DNA of 52,929 nt, from the NCBI GenBank assembly GCA_900317565.1, contig ONHI01000023.1:1-52929 (forward strand), written 5' to 3'. This DNA is from an uncultured Eubacteriales bacterium (GTDB taxonomy: Bacteria; Bacillota; Clostridia; Christensenellales; Aristaeellaceae). Of the stretch, positions 26,468-33,830 are shown in pieces (positions within the stretch are counted from its first letter, which is position 1; every line of letters begins with the position of its first letter). Made by a program: the position numbers and the translations under genes. The notes below the pieces were generated by a model. It was not told the DNA's origin, searched no databases, and was given only the letters and a program-made list of their open reading frames with translations.

Positions 26468-27368
26468 GCTGCAATGGGACATTCCCGTTCCCGAGGGGCT
26501 TGAGGACCTGGAGGCCTTCCTCGGGCGCGTGGCGGATGCCTGCTTCAAAACCGAGGGCATCGAAGGCGCGGGCTTTGCGATTCGCATCGTGGACGACGCG
26601 GCCATACGCACGCTGAACCGTCAGATGCGGAATATCGACAGCGCCACGGACGTGCTGTCCTTCCCCACCGTCAATTATCCCGCCGGAAGGACCGCCCGGA
26701 GGTGTCCGAAGCGGCTGGCCCGGGAATACGATCCGGGCATGGGCTGCGTGAACCTGGGCGATTGCGTGATCAACCTGGGCCGCGCAAGGAGCCAGGCCGA
26801 GGAATACGGCCACTCGCTGGCGCGGGAGCTGGGCTACCTGACCGCCCATTCAGCCTTTCACCTGATGGGCTACGACCACATGAACGAGGAGGAGAAAGCC
26901 GTCATGCGCGACATGGAGGAGCGCGCCCTGAGCGCGGTGGGCGTCACCCGGGAGCCGGAAATCTCCCACGACAGGCTGTTCGAGCTGGCCTGCGAGGCCA
27001 TGCAGAACAGCTACAGCCCCTATTCCCACTTCAAGGTCGGCGCGTGCATACTCACCGCCGACGGCAGGACCTTCAAGGGCTGCAATTTTGAAAACGCCTC
27101 CTACGGCGCGACGATCTGCGCCGAGCGCTGCGCGGCCTCCTGCGCCATCGCGGCAGGGGCGCGCCGCTTTGCCGCCATCGCCGTGGTGGGCTCCACCGCC
27201 GTGGCCTGGCCCTGCGGCATCTGCCGACAGGTGCTCCGGGAGTTCTCGGACCTGAGCCTGCCGGTGATCGTGGGCGCCTACGGCAAGGGCTATACCGTCA
27301 AGACCCTTGGCGAGCTGCTGCCTGAATCCCTGAGCCCGGAGGACCTGGGCGTGGATACGAATAGCTGA
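26457..27368 (+). CDS. Fusion: YbeY rRNA maturation endonuclease - cytidine deaminase
   Basis: 303 residues in one continuous frame. Residues 1-165 are YbeY with the zinc triad H131-x3-H135-x5-H141 (HSAFHLMGYDH) and the DVLSFP motif. Residues 170-300 are cytidine deaminase with SPYSHFKVGA, CNFENASYGATICAE (C221, E223) and PCGICRQ (C253, C256). Both active sites are complete. In most Firmicutes ybeY, dgkA and cdd are separate neighbours; here dgkA is missing and the flanking two are joined by a linker of a few residues (EPEIS). Expected roles: 16S rRNA 3'-end processing and pyrimidine salvage. Confidence 0.93.
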   Translation: MAIELQWDIPVPEGLEDLEAFLGRVADACFKTEGIEGAGFAIRIVDDAAIRTLNRQMRNIDSATDVLSFPTVNYPAGRTARRCPKRLAREYDPGMGCVNLGDCVINLGRARSQAEEYGHSLARELGYLTAHSAFHLMGYDHMNEEEKAVMRDMEERALSAVGVTREPEISHDRLFELACEAMQNSYSPYSHFKVGACILTADGRTFKGCNFENASYGATICAERCAASCAIAAGARRFAAIAVVGSTAVAWPCGICRQVLREFSDLSLPVIVGAYGKGYTVKTLGELLPESLSPEDLGVDTNS

Positions 27369-27430
27369 CTTTTCCACACGCCACACTCGCTTTTTGAACA
27401 TCATAGTGTCAGACAACGGAGGATTCTTTT

Positions 27431-28324
27431 TTGAACAATAATACGAAATTCCGTTCCGGCTTCGTGGCCATACTGGGCCGGCCGAACGTGGGCAAATCCA
27501 GCCTGATGAACCGCTTTGTGGGCGAAAAGGTCGCCATCATATCGAACCATCCCCAGACCACGCGCAACAAGCTGCTGGGCGTCGCCACCGGCGAGGACTG
27601 GCAGGTGGTGTTCGTGGACACCCCCGGCCTGCACAAGCCCCGCACGAAGCTGGGCGAATTCATGATGAAGACCGCTGAGGACGCCAAGGAGGGCGTGGAC
27701 GCGGTGCTCTGCGTGGTGGACGGCCAGCACATCGGCGGCGGCGACATGGCCGTCATGCAGGACATCGCCCGCATGAAGTGCCCGAAGTTCCTGGCGGTGA
27801 ACAAGATCGATATCGTCCCGGAGGAGAAGCTGTTCCCCCAGCTGGCCCAGCTGCACGACATCGGCTTTGACGAGATCGTGTCCACCTCCGCCCGCACCGG
27901 CGAGAACGTGGAGCTGCTGATGAAGCTGCTGGTCAACGCCATGCCCGAGGGGCCGAAGTACTTCCCGGACGACATGATCACCGACCAGCCGGAGCGCGTG
28001 ATGTGCGCGGAGATCATCCGCGAAAAGGCGCTGCGCAACCTGCGGGACGAGGTGCCCCACGGCATCGGCGTGGAGATGCTGCAAATCAAGAAGGTCTCCG
28101 ACACGCTGACGGAGATCCACGCCGACATCTACTGCGAGCGCGCCAGCCACAAGTCCATCATCATCGGCAAGCAGGGCGCGATGCTGCAAAAGATCGGCAG
28201 CGAGGCCCGGGCGGACATCGAACGGCTGCTGGGCACCAAGGTGATGCTGAAGCTGTGGGTGAAGGTCCGGGAGGACTGGCGCAACCGCGCGGGCGACCTG
28301 CGGGCGCTGGGCTACGAGGAATAG
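27431..28324 (+). CDS. era: Era GTPase
   Basis: 297 residues. GTPase domain with G1 GRPNVGKSS, G2 around PQTTRNK, G3 DTPG, G4 NKID, and a C-terminal KH domain (about 205-297: ASHKSIIIGKQGAMLQKIGSEAR). It binds the 3' end of 16S rRNA during 30S assembly, in line with its YbeY neighbour. TTG start, with GGAGG 8 nt upstream. recO begins 2 bp after the stop. Confidence 0.97.
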   Translation: MNNNTKFRSGFVAILGRPNVGKSSLMNRFVGEKVAIISNHPQTTRNKLLGVATGEDWQVVFVDTPGLHKPRTKLGEFMMKTAEDAKEGVDAVLCVVDGQHIGGGDMAVMQDIARMKCPKFLAVNKIDIVPEEKLFPQLAQLHDIGFDEIVSTSARTGENVELLMKLLVNAMPEGPKYFPDDMITDQPERVMCAEIIREKALRNLRDEVPHGIGVEMLQIKKVSDTLTEIHADIYCERASHKSIIIGKQGAMLQKIGSEARADIERLLGTKVMLKLWVKVREDWRNRAGDLRALGYEE

Positions 28325-28326
28325 GC

Positions 28327-29100
28327 ATGCCCACCCTCGCCATTCCCGCGCTGGTCATCCGCCGGGCGGATTATTCGGATTACGACCGCATGGTCACGCT
28401 GTTTTCCCCGGAGATGGGCCGCGTGGACGCCATCGCCCGGGGCTGCCGCAGGCCGAAGTCCCCGCTGGTCAACGCGGTGGAGCCCTTCACCAGCGGCGAA
28501 TTCCAGCTGTACCATCACCGGGACCGATATTCCCTGGAGCAGTGCCAGATCTCCGACAGCTATTTCGAGCTGCGCTCGGACTACGACCGGCTGCGCCACG
28601 GGGTCTACTGGCTGCGGCTGCTGGACGCGGCGATCCTGCCGGACACCCCCGCGCCGGAGCTGTTCATCGTCACGCTGCGGGCGCTGGCCCACCTGAACTA
28701 CGGCGAATTGCCGCCGGAGTTGGTGACCTTTGCCTTCGAGGCCCACTTCATGCGCCTGATGGGGCTCTCCCCCCGGATGGACGCCTGCGCCCACTGCGGC
28801 AGGCCCATCGACGGCGAGGCCCGCTTCGACCCGGAGCTGGGCGGCGCGGTGTGCCTTAATTGCATGCCGGTGGGCGCCGCTCCCCGGGAGGAGCGCTTCG
28901 GCGTTGAGGCCCCCGTGATGTCCAACGGCGCGCGGCGCATACTGATGAAGCTGCCCCGCACGCAGTTCGATAAGTTCCAGCTGCTCTCAGGCCGCCCGGA
29001 GTGGCCCGAAGCCGCGCGCCTGGAGCGCAGCCACGTGAATCTGAGGATGCACATGGAGAAATTCGCGCCGGAATTGTTTGCGAATCAGTCGGAAGATTGA
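28327..29100 (+). CDS. recO: RecO DNA repair protein
   Basis: 257 residues. OB-fold N-terminus (LVIRRADYSDYDRMVTLFSPEMGRVDAIARGCRRPKS), helical middle and a zinc finger C154-x2-C157 ... C176-x2-C179. RecO loads RecA with RecR and anneals ssDNA. The ATG at 28327 is 2 bp after era; a longer frame inside era is a shadow. Last gene of the yqfC-recO operon. Confidence 0.93.
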   Translation: MPTLAIPALVIRRADYSDYDRMVTLFSPEMGRVDAIARGCRRPKSPLVNAVEPFTSGEFQLYHHRDRYSLEQCQISDSYFELRSDYDRLRHGVYWLRLLDAAILPDTPAPELFIVTLRALAHLNYGELPPELVTFAFEAHFMRLMGLSPRMDACAHCGRPIDGEARFDPELGGAVCLNCMPVGAAPREERFGVEAPVMSNGARRILMKLPRTQFDKFQLLSGRPEWPEAARLERSHVNLRMHMEKFAPELFANQSED

Positions 29101-29217
29101 TTCGCATCGATATCAATTCCCGGCGGAATTGTCGATATATCCCTTCGGGATGGGATATGCCTTGCGGCACGATATACCCTCACGGGCAAGCCGGAATTGA
29201 TATCCTATCGAATGCGA
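29101..29217 (+). repeat. Palindromic array of short hairpins joined by GATAT linkers
   Basis: An outer perfect 12-bp inverted repeat (29109-29120 and 29193-29204), extended by TCGCAT/ATGCGA (29102-29107, 29212-29217), encloses small hairpins: ATCCC-TTC-GGGAT (29139-29151), TGCC-TTGC-GGCA (29158-29169), CCC-TCAC-GGG (29177-29186). GATAT recurs at 29109, 29134, 29154, 29171 and 29199, between the hairpins. It starts immediately after the recO stop and precedes the four-helix-bundle gene. I know of similar arrays next to this gene family in other Firmicutes from memory, but no assigned function. Confidence 0.7.
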
Positions 29218-29237
29218 GCAGCGCGAGCATATATCGA

Positions 29238-29278
29238 GCCGTCACAAAAACGGCATATCGCATCGTGTATCACACGAT
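29238..29278 (+). repeat. Second hairpin pair before the four-helix-bundle gene
   Basis: GCCGT...ACGGC (29238-29242, 29250-29254) and ATCGTGT-ATC-ACACGAT (29262-29278), each flanked by ATATCG/GATAT-type linkers (29231-29236, 29255-29260, 29277-29284). They continue the pattern of the array just upstream. Confidence 0.65.
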
Positions 29279-29301
29279 ATATCGAGGGAAGGTATCGCCG
29301 C

Positions 29302-29661
29302 ATGAGCGCTGACAAAAATGAACTCAGAGAAGATACGTTGACCTTCGCGCTGGATATTTCAAATCTTTGCGAGGATATCAAGGGCTGCCGCTCCTATGTC
29401 GACCAGATCGTCCGTTCTTCGTCTTCTATCGGTGCAAATCTGTATGAAGCAAGGTACGCCCAAAGCCGCGCCGATTTTATCAGCAAGCTGGAAATCGCCC
29501 TGAAGGAATGCTCCGAGACAGAATTCTGGCTGGAACTGCTCCATCGCAAGGGCAAAATCACCGATGAACAATTCAAATCTCTGAATAACAAGAGAGGCAC
29601 GATCCAGAGAAAGCTCATTGCCTCAATAACGACAGCAAAGAAGAATCAAGGTAGCCATTAG
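29302..29661 (+). CDS. Four-helix-bundle protein (S23 / 23S rRNA intervening-sequence protein family)
   Basis: 119 residues, almost all helical. The signature R-S-x-S-S-I-x-A-N-x-x-E-A (RSSSSIGANLYEARYA, about 44-60) and the KLEIALKECSETEFWLELL segment place it in the IVP/four-helix-bundle family. Family members form pentamers and resemble Avd, the accessory protein of diversity-generating retroelements. The start at 29302 follows GAGGGAAGG; the frame upstream runs through the hairpin array. Base composition is lower in GC than recO and rubrerythrin, which suggests insertion. Function unknown; no reverse transcriptase or rRNA gene is near. Confidence 0.88.
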   Translation: MSADKNELREDTLTFALDISNLCEDIKGCRSYVDQIVRSSSSIGANLYEARYAQSRADFISKLEIALKECSETEFWLELLHRKGKITDEQFKSLNNKRGTIQRKLIASITTAKKNQGSH

Positions 29662-29668
29662 TAAATTT

Positions 29669-29701
29669 GGGGTTCACAAACCCCCTTTTTTATTGTATAA
29701 T
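29669..29701 (+). promoter_or_regulatory. Terminator of the four-helix-bundle gene overlapping the rubrerythrin promoter
   Basis: GGGGTT-4 nt-AACCCC (29669-29684) then a T-run is a compact terminator. Within it TTCACA (29673-29678), 17-nt spacer, TATAAT (29696-29701) forms a good SigA promoter for the next gene. Confidence 0.72.
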
Positions 29702-29754
29702 GCTTGTAGCTGGAAAAGCTATATCTATCGACCACCATAAGGAGGATTTACCCC

Positions 29755-30300
29755 ATGAAGAAGTTCGTCTGTTCCGTCTGCGGTTACGTGTATGAGGGCG
29801 AGGCCGCGCCCGAATTCTGTCCCGTCTGCAAGGCTCCCGCCAGCAAGTTCATCGAGCAGGCCGAGGAAATGACCTGGGCCGCCGAGCACGTGGTGGGCGT
29901 CGCCCAGGGCGCTCCCGAGGACATCATCGCCGACCTGCGCTCCAACTTCAACGGCGAGTGCAGCGAGGTGGGCATGTACCTGGCCATGAGCCGCGTCGCC
30001 TATCGCGAGGGCTATCCCGAGATCGGCGAATACTGGAAGACCGCCGCGTTTGAGGAAGCCGAGCACGCCGCCAAGTTCGCCGAGCTGCTGGGCGAGGTCC
30101 TGACCGACAGCACCGAGAAGAACCTGAAGATGCGCGTGGAAGCCGAGAACGGCGCCACCGCCGGCAAGACCGACCTGGCCAAGCGCGCCAAGGCCCTGAA
30201 CCTGGACGCCATTCACGACACCGTGCACGAGATGGCCCGCGACGAGGCCCGGCACGGCAAGGCTTTCGCGGGGCTTTTGAAGCGGTATTTCGGGAAGTAA
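29755..30300 (+). CDS. rbr: Reverse rubrerythrin
   Basis: 181 residues. Rubredoxin domain at the N-terminus (C6-x2-C9, C22-x2-C25) followed by a ferritin-like diiron four-helix domain ([48 protein letters not shown]). This domain order is that of reverse rubrerythrins, NADH-linked peroxide/oxygen detoxification proteins of strict anaerobes. Strong RBS AAGGAGG and own promoter and terminator; likely highly expressed on oxidative stress (inference). Confidence 0.95.
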   Translation: MKKFVCSVCGYVYEGEAAPEFCPVCKAPASKFIEQAEEMTWAAEHVVGVAQGAPEDIIADLRSNFNGECSEVGMYLAMSRVAYREGYPEIGEYWKTAAFEEAEHAAKFAELLGEVLTDSTEKNLKMRVEAENGATAGKTDLAKRAKALNLDAIHDTVHEMARDEARHGKAFAGLLKRYFGK

Positions 30301-30329
30301 GAATCGCGCAATTGCAAAGGTTTTCGGGA

Positions 30330-30363
30330 GGGTGACTTCGAAAGGAGTTGCCCTTTTCTTTTT
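30330..30363 (+). terminator. Terminator of rubrerythrin
   Basis: GGGTGACT / AGTTGCCC (30330-30337, 30346-30353; two G-U pairs) with an 8-nt loop, then TTTTCTTTTT. Confidence 0.75.
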
Positions 30364-30412
30364 GTCACCGTTGTACTATTGTCGTACCAAACTGTTCTGC
30401 CATTGTGGCCGT

Positions 30413-30988
30413 TCACTGTTTCCGAAACCTGCGAGCAATATCATCCCTACAGGCGCTCATTATCATTTCAGCGTTCGCGCCTTCAATGTCAAGTCCGACG
30501 GCTTTGATCATCTCTACGTCATGGATACCATAGAAGCCTTCGGCCAATGCCTTGACGTATCCGAACCCATAATGCTCTGGCACGTAATCCCCCCCGGCAG
30601 TGGTGATATAGCAGAGCTTGCGCGCCCGGCACAGGCCTTCGGGTATACCCTCTTTTGTATACCGAAATGTAATGCCGACCACGTTTATCTGTTCGATATA
30701 TTGCTTTAAAACCGCCGGAAAAGACAAGTCCCAATAGGGTGCGGCAATCACAATTTCGTCAGCCTGAGAGAACTGGCGAGCATATTCAAATATCGGGTCG
30801 TCGAAAGCCCCTTGACTTATAAGCGCATCCCTTTTATTGAGAAAGCCTTCGTCCACCGTCGGAAACGGGCAATCCATCAAACGCAATTCAGTGACAGGCT
30901 GATTCATGACCGCGAAAAGGCAGTCAGCAAGCTCCCTTGTCCTGGATTCACTTCGAACGCAGGCATTCACAAACAGTACCATATTCAA
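30413..30988 (-). CDS. Flavodoxin-fold NAD(P)H oxidoreductase (azoreductase/NQO-like)
   Basis: 191 residues with a flavodoxin fold: NACVRSESRTRELAD phosphate-binding loop near the N-terminus, DEIVIAAPYWDLSFPAVLKQYIEQINVVGITFRYT (family core) and TTAGGDY. These match FMN-dependent NADH:azoreductase / NQO-type enzymes. Substrate unknown, probably quinones or other two-electron acceptors. It is the last of three leftward genes at visibly lower GC than the surroundings. Confidence 0.88.
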   Translation of the reverse strand: MNMVLFVNACVRSESRTRELADCLFAVMNQPVTELRLMDCPFPTVDEGFLNKRDALISQGAFDDPIFEYARQFSQADEIVIAAPYWDLSFPAVLKQYIEQINVVGITFRYTKEGIPEGLCRARKLCYITTAGGDYVPEHYGFGYVKALAEGFYGIHDVEMIKAVGLDIEGANAEMIMSACRDDIARRFRKQ

Positions 30989-31010
30989 AGCCCCTTTCGT
31001 TGGCCGTTGT

Positions 31011-31640
31011 TCAGTTCAGGTATACCGCCAATCCCAACAGGAATTGCCCAAGATAGTACATGCCAAGGCTGACGTAATCCATCTGTGTCTTCCAGTGCGT
31101 GATCGAGAGGCAGCCCAGCAGTATGTCGGATACCGCGAACAGGATCGCTCCCGCAAGGTACATTGGCGCTTGAATGCTGGCAAGCGAGACCATCAGGCAC
31201 AGTATCACTGCATAAGCAAGTATCAGCACAAATTTGTTGCCGAGCATGGAACGGATGCGTGTCATTACTGCGACGGACAGTCCCATCAGGCAGAGAAGCA
31301 CGATCGCGCATTGCCAGTTCGGCCTGTGCATCATGCAGAAGGCGACCATATACAGGATATGTCCGAGAACAAAGGTTGCTCCGCCCGCTATGAAATGTAC
31401 GCACAGCACCCCGTCCGCGATGGTGCAGACAACCAGTCCCGCGAGCATCAGCCAATGGGCAGGGACGCCGCTTTTGAGGCAACCCAGCAGCGCCACGAAC
31501 GCCGCCATGGCCGTTGCGCCGCATTTGAGCGCGATCTCCCTTGCCTTGCTGTGTCCCGTCGCCTTCTTTATCCGCTGGAAAGCCAGATACAGGAAAACCA
31601 TGACGGCAAAGGCAGCACAGATGATATAGCTCATATCCAT
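31011..31640 (-). CDS. YhhN family membrane protein (lysoplasmalogenase-like)
   Basis: 209 residues, about seven TM helices. The YhhN signature acidic motifs are visible: LVVCTIADGVL and FVLGHILYMVAF in the middle and ILFAVSDILLG near the end. Characterised relatives (TMEM86B, some bacterial members) hydrolyse lysoplasmalogens, but the specific substrate here cannot be told. It ends 22 bp before the oxidoreductase. Confidence 0.82.
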   Translation of the reverse strand: MDMSYIICAAFAVMVFLYLAFQRIKKATGHSKAREIALKCGATAMAAFVALLGCLKSGVPAHWLMLAGLVVCTIADGVLCVHFIAGGATFVLGHILYMVAFCMMHRPNWQCAIVLLCLMGLSVAVMTRIRSMLGNKFVLILAYAVILCLMVSLASIQAPMYLAGAILFAVSDILLGCLSITHWKTQMDYVSLGMYYLGQFLLGLAVYLN

Positions 31641-31708
31641 TTACCTCGCATGCGCCGGCGCCATTTGTGGAAGGACAAGCTCTCAATGCCTGACGGCATA
31701 TTAAATCA

Positions 31709-32134
31709 CTATTCCCCCGCCAGACAGCAGTAAACATTCTCCAGAATCATGGAACAGCCGCACACTTCTGCTGAACTCATGACTTTCTTCTCATAGATCC
31801 GGCCATTGTCATGCAGGAAATCCCAGATCGACCAGATGACGAGCCACTCCTCTTCCTCCCACCTCGAAAAGGATCTCTCCACCATTCGGTACTGCCTGTA
31901 TGAGAGGGGCCGCATCAGTTCCCGCTTGATTGCTTCATCCGCCTGCTCAAAATCCTGTATACAGCCCTGCTCGCTCTGCTTCGCGTAATACTGGAAGAGC
32001 TTGCAGATATGGCCGTAATGATCCAGCAGGAAGCGATACAGGGCGCTCTTGTCTTCAGCTTCGGTCAATTCCTTCAGTCTCTCGAATTTACCGATGAACG
32101 CATCATCATAGCAGATGATTTTGTCCGACGCCAT
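31709..32134 (-). CDS. Unknown protein, soluble and helical
   Basis: 141 residues. No motif recognised. The sequence is charged and mostly helical with several aromatic residues (RWEEEEWLVIWSIWDFLHDNGRIY) and four Cys near the C-terminus. It opens the three-gene lower-GC block with the YhhN-like and flavodoxin-fold genes, 68 bp upstream of the former. Genuine coding is supported by position in a co-oriented series and absence of a better frame on the other strand. Confidence 0.55.
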   Translation of the reverse strand: MASDKIICYDDAFIGKFERLKELTEAEDKSALYRFLLDHYGHICKLFQYYAKQSEQGCIQDFEQADEAIKRELMRPLSYRQYRMVERSFSRWEEEEWLVIWSIWDFLHDNGRIYEKKVMSSAEVCGCSMILENVYCCLAGE

Positions 32135-32213
32135 AAGTATCCCCCCCTTGCCTATATGATACCAGCCTTGATGACAAATGTCAAAAATGATTTATGGGAT
32201 GCCGGACATATCA

Positions 32214-32243
32214 GGGGCCGGAAGCGATGCGGCTTCCGGCCCC
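32214..32243 (-). terminator. Hairpin after the sipL-like gene
   Basis: Perfect 12-bp stem GGGGCCGGAAGC/GCTTCCGGCCCC with a 6-nt loop. No T-run on the minus strand, so probably a transcript-end hairpin rather than a strong terminator. The remaining 32135-32213 contains no gene. Confidence 0.6.
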
Positions 32244-32252
32244 TTGATGCGC

Positions 32253-33761
32253 TTATACCTTCACCACCACCGGCTCCCCAGCCTCGACCTTTTCGATCTG
32301 CCCGACGGGCACGGCGTAGCGCTTGCCGATGTCCCAGGCGGTCTCGCCGGCATCGGGCCAGGCGACGACGATGCCGGGTCGGCGGCGGATGGGCGCGTCG
32401 TCGTCCTCCTCCACCTCCTCGACCACCGACACGCGCTCGCGCCGCCGGGTCTCACAGGTGACGGACAGCTGCAGCTTCATCTCCAGCCGGTCGCTCATCA
32501 GCGCGTTGGCCTCGGCAGAGAGCACCTGTATGTCGATCAGGGAATTGTCGTCCAGCGCCTGGGGCACGCTCAGCGAGAAGGGCAGCTCCGCCTCGGCGGA
32601 GGCGGGCAGGTCCGAACCGCCGGGCATGTACAGCACCCGGGTCTCGATCACGCCGTCGATCCTGCCCTGGCCGTTCTCCCCGCGCCACTCGCCGATGGCG
32701 GGATGCACCTGCGCGGCGATGACGGTGCCGACGCCGGGCGCGTTTTCGCCGATGAGCACAGTGCCCCGCACCACCTCGGTCACCCGGGTGCGCTCCACGG
32801 CGCTGCACAGCGCCAGCGTCTCCCGGTCCACGTCCAGCGCGTTTCCCCGGGTGGCGTAGATGTCCGTCAGGGCGTCGGCGCTGTCCGTGGCGTTGGCCAG
32901 CACCCGCACGCGCACCTCGGCCTCGCAGCTGAGCCGCATGTCGCCGTCCTCCGCCTCCGCCGGCTCCACCTGGCTGCGCACGCTGCGCACGTCGGCCTCG
33001 GCGAAGGCGTTTCCCGAGAGCCACTCCGGCAGCTCCACCAGCTGGTCCAGCGTCAGCGGATAGCGCACCAGCACCGCGGGCCTGCCCGCCACGCCGCTGG
33101 AGACCAGCGTCTCCACCAGCGCCCTGCCCTTCACCCGCACGCCGCCCAGGTCCGGGGAGACCTCGTCCAGCTCCACGGCGATCCAGTCCATCAGCGCAGT
33201 GCGGGCGTCCAGCGCCGAGGGCAGCGCCACCGTGTCGCTCAGCAGCGCCAGCTCGCTGGCCTCCGCCGCCAGCTTCACCGACTTGATGGGCGTGAACACC
33301 GTTTGAAGGCCCTCCGCGCCGCTGACGGAGGTGATGACCTCCGCCGGGGCCAGCCGCAGCACCTGCACGGACAGGTCGCAGGCGATCTGGAACACCATGT
33401 GCCCGTTCTCATACCGCGCCTCCACGTGGCTGACCTCGCCCCGCACGCGGCACAGCATGCCCGGCTGCGCCCCGGGGATGTCCAGCACGTGGTTCAGCGC
33501 CGTCTGGGCCGTCAGCGCCCGCACCGCGCTCTCCTCGCCCTGCCGGTAGACCGCCTGGCACATCACGTTCGCCTCGACCACCACGCGATCCGCCTGCACG
33601 TCCGTCTCGCCGATGAACAGCCCCGCGTCCGCCAGCAGCGGCTCGATGGCGTCCCGGCCCGCGCCGGGCACCAGCGCCTCCGCCCGGGCCAGCACCTGCG
33701 CTGTCCGCGCGCCGATCAGGTTCTCCGTCTCAATGGTCTGCCTGTCTGTTTGCAGCGCCAT
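32253..33761 (-). CDS. sipL: SPOCS (DUF3794) and LysM protein, SipL/SpoVID-like spore coat scaffold
   Basis: 502 residues. Repeated beta-rich SPOCS modules (about 40-150, 170-290, 310-430, each with a VKGRALVETLVSS- or GTVLIGENAP-like strand set), an acidic/Arg linker (VVEEVEEDDDAPIRRRP) and a C-terminal LysM (about 452-500: ETAWDIGKRYAVPVGQIEKV). This is the domain layout of clostridial SipL, which binds the SpoIVA coat basement via LysM. The start at 33761 is set by GGGAGGGG, which lies inside the thrC terminator hairpin. Confidence 0.88.
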   Translation of the reverse strand: MALQTDRQTIETENLIGARTAQVLARAEALVPGAGRDAIEPLLADAGLFIGETDVQADRVVVEANVMCQAVYRQGEESAVRALTAQTALNHVLDIPGAQPGMLCRVRGEVSHVEARYENGHMVFQIACDLSVQVLRLAPAEVITSVSGAEGLQTVFTPIKSVKLAAEASELALLSDTVALPSALDARTALMDWIAVELDEVSPDLGGVRVKGRALVETLVSSGVAGRPAVLVRYPLTLDQLVELPEWLSGNAFAEADVRSVRSQVEPAEAEDGDMRLSCEAEVRVRVLANATDSADALTDIYATRGNALDVDRETLALCSAVERTRVTEVVRGTVLIGENAPGVGTVIAAQVHPAIGEWRGENGQGRIDGVIETRVLYMPGGSDLPASAEAELPFSLSVPQALDDNSLIDIQVLSAEANALMSDRLEMKLQLSVTCETRRRERVSVVEEVEEDDDAPIRRRPGIVVAWPDAGETAWDIGKRYAVPVGQIEKVEAGEPVVVKV

Positions 33762-33762
33762 A

Positions 33763-33820
33763 AAAAACCCCTCCCGTCCGCAATCGATCATGGGATGATA
33801 TGCGGCGGGAGGGGGTTTTT
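33763..33820 (-). terminator. thrC terminator hairpin containing the sipL ribosome site
   Basis: Minus strand: AAAAACCCCCTCCCGCCGC, 20-nt loop, GCGGACGGGAGGGG then TTTTTT running into the sipL ATG. The 3' arm (33781-33768) is the sipL Shine-Dalgarno, so readthrough RNA from thrC would be terminated or hold the ribosome site paired. Confidence 0.8.
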
Positions 33821-33822
33821 AT
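33795..33822 (-). promoter_or_regulatory. Candidate SigE promoter of the sipL-like gene
   Basis: Minus strand ATA (33822-33820), 17-nt spacer, CATATCAT (33802-33795), near the sigma-E pattern. A start at about 33788 would remove the 5' arm of the hairpin and free the ribosome site. The match is short and could be chance. Confidence 0.4.
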
Positions 33823-33830
33823 TCAATCGG

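Noticed and set aside
29101..29301. CRISPR array or retron msr/msd
   Set aside because: Units are 17-28 bp apart, hairpins differ in sequence, there are no equal spacers, no cas genes and no reverse transcriptase.
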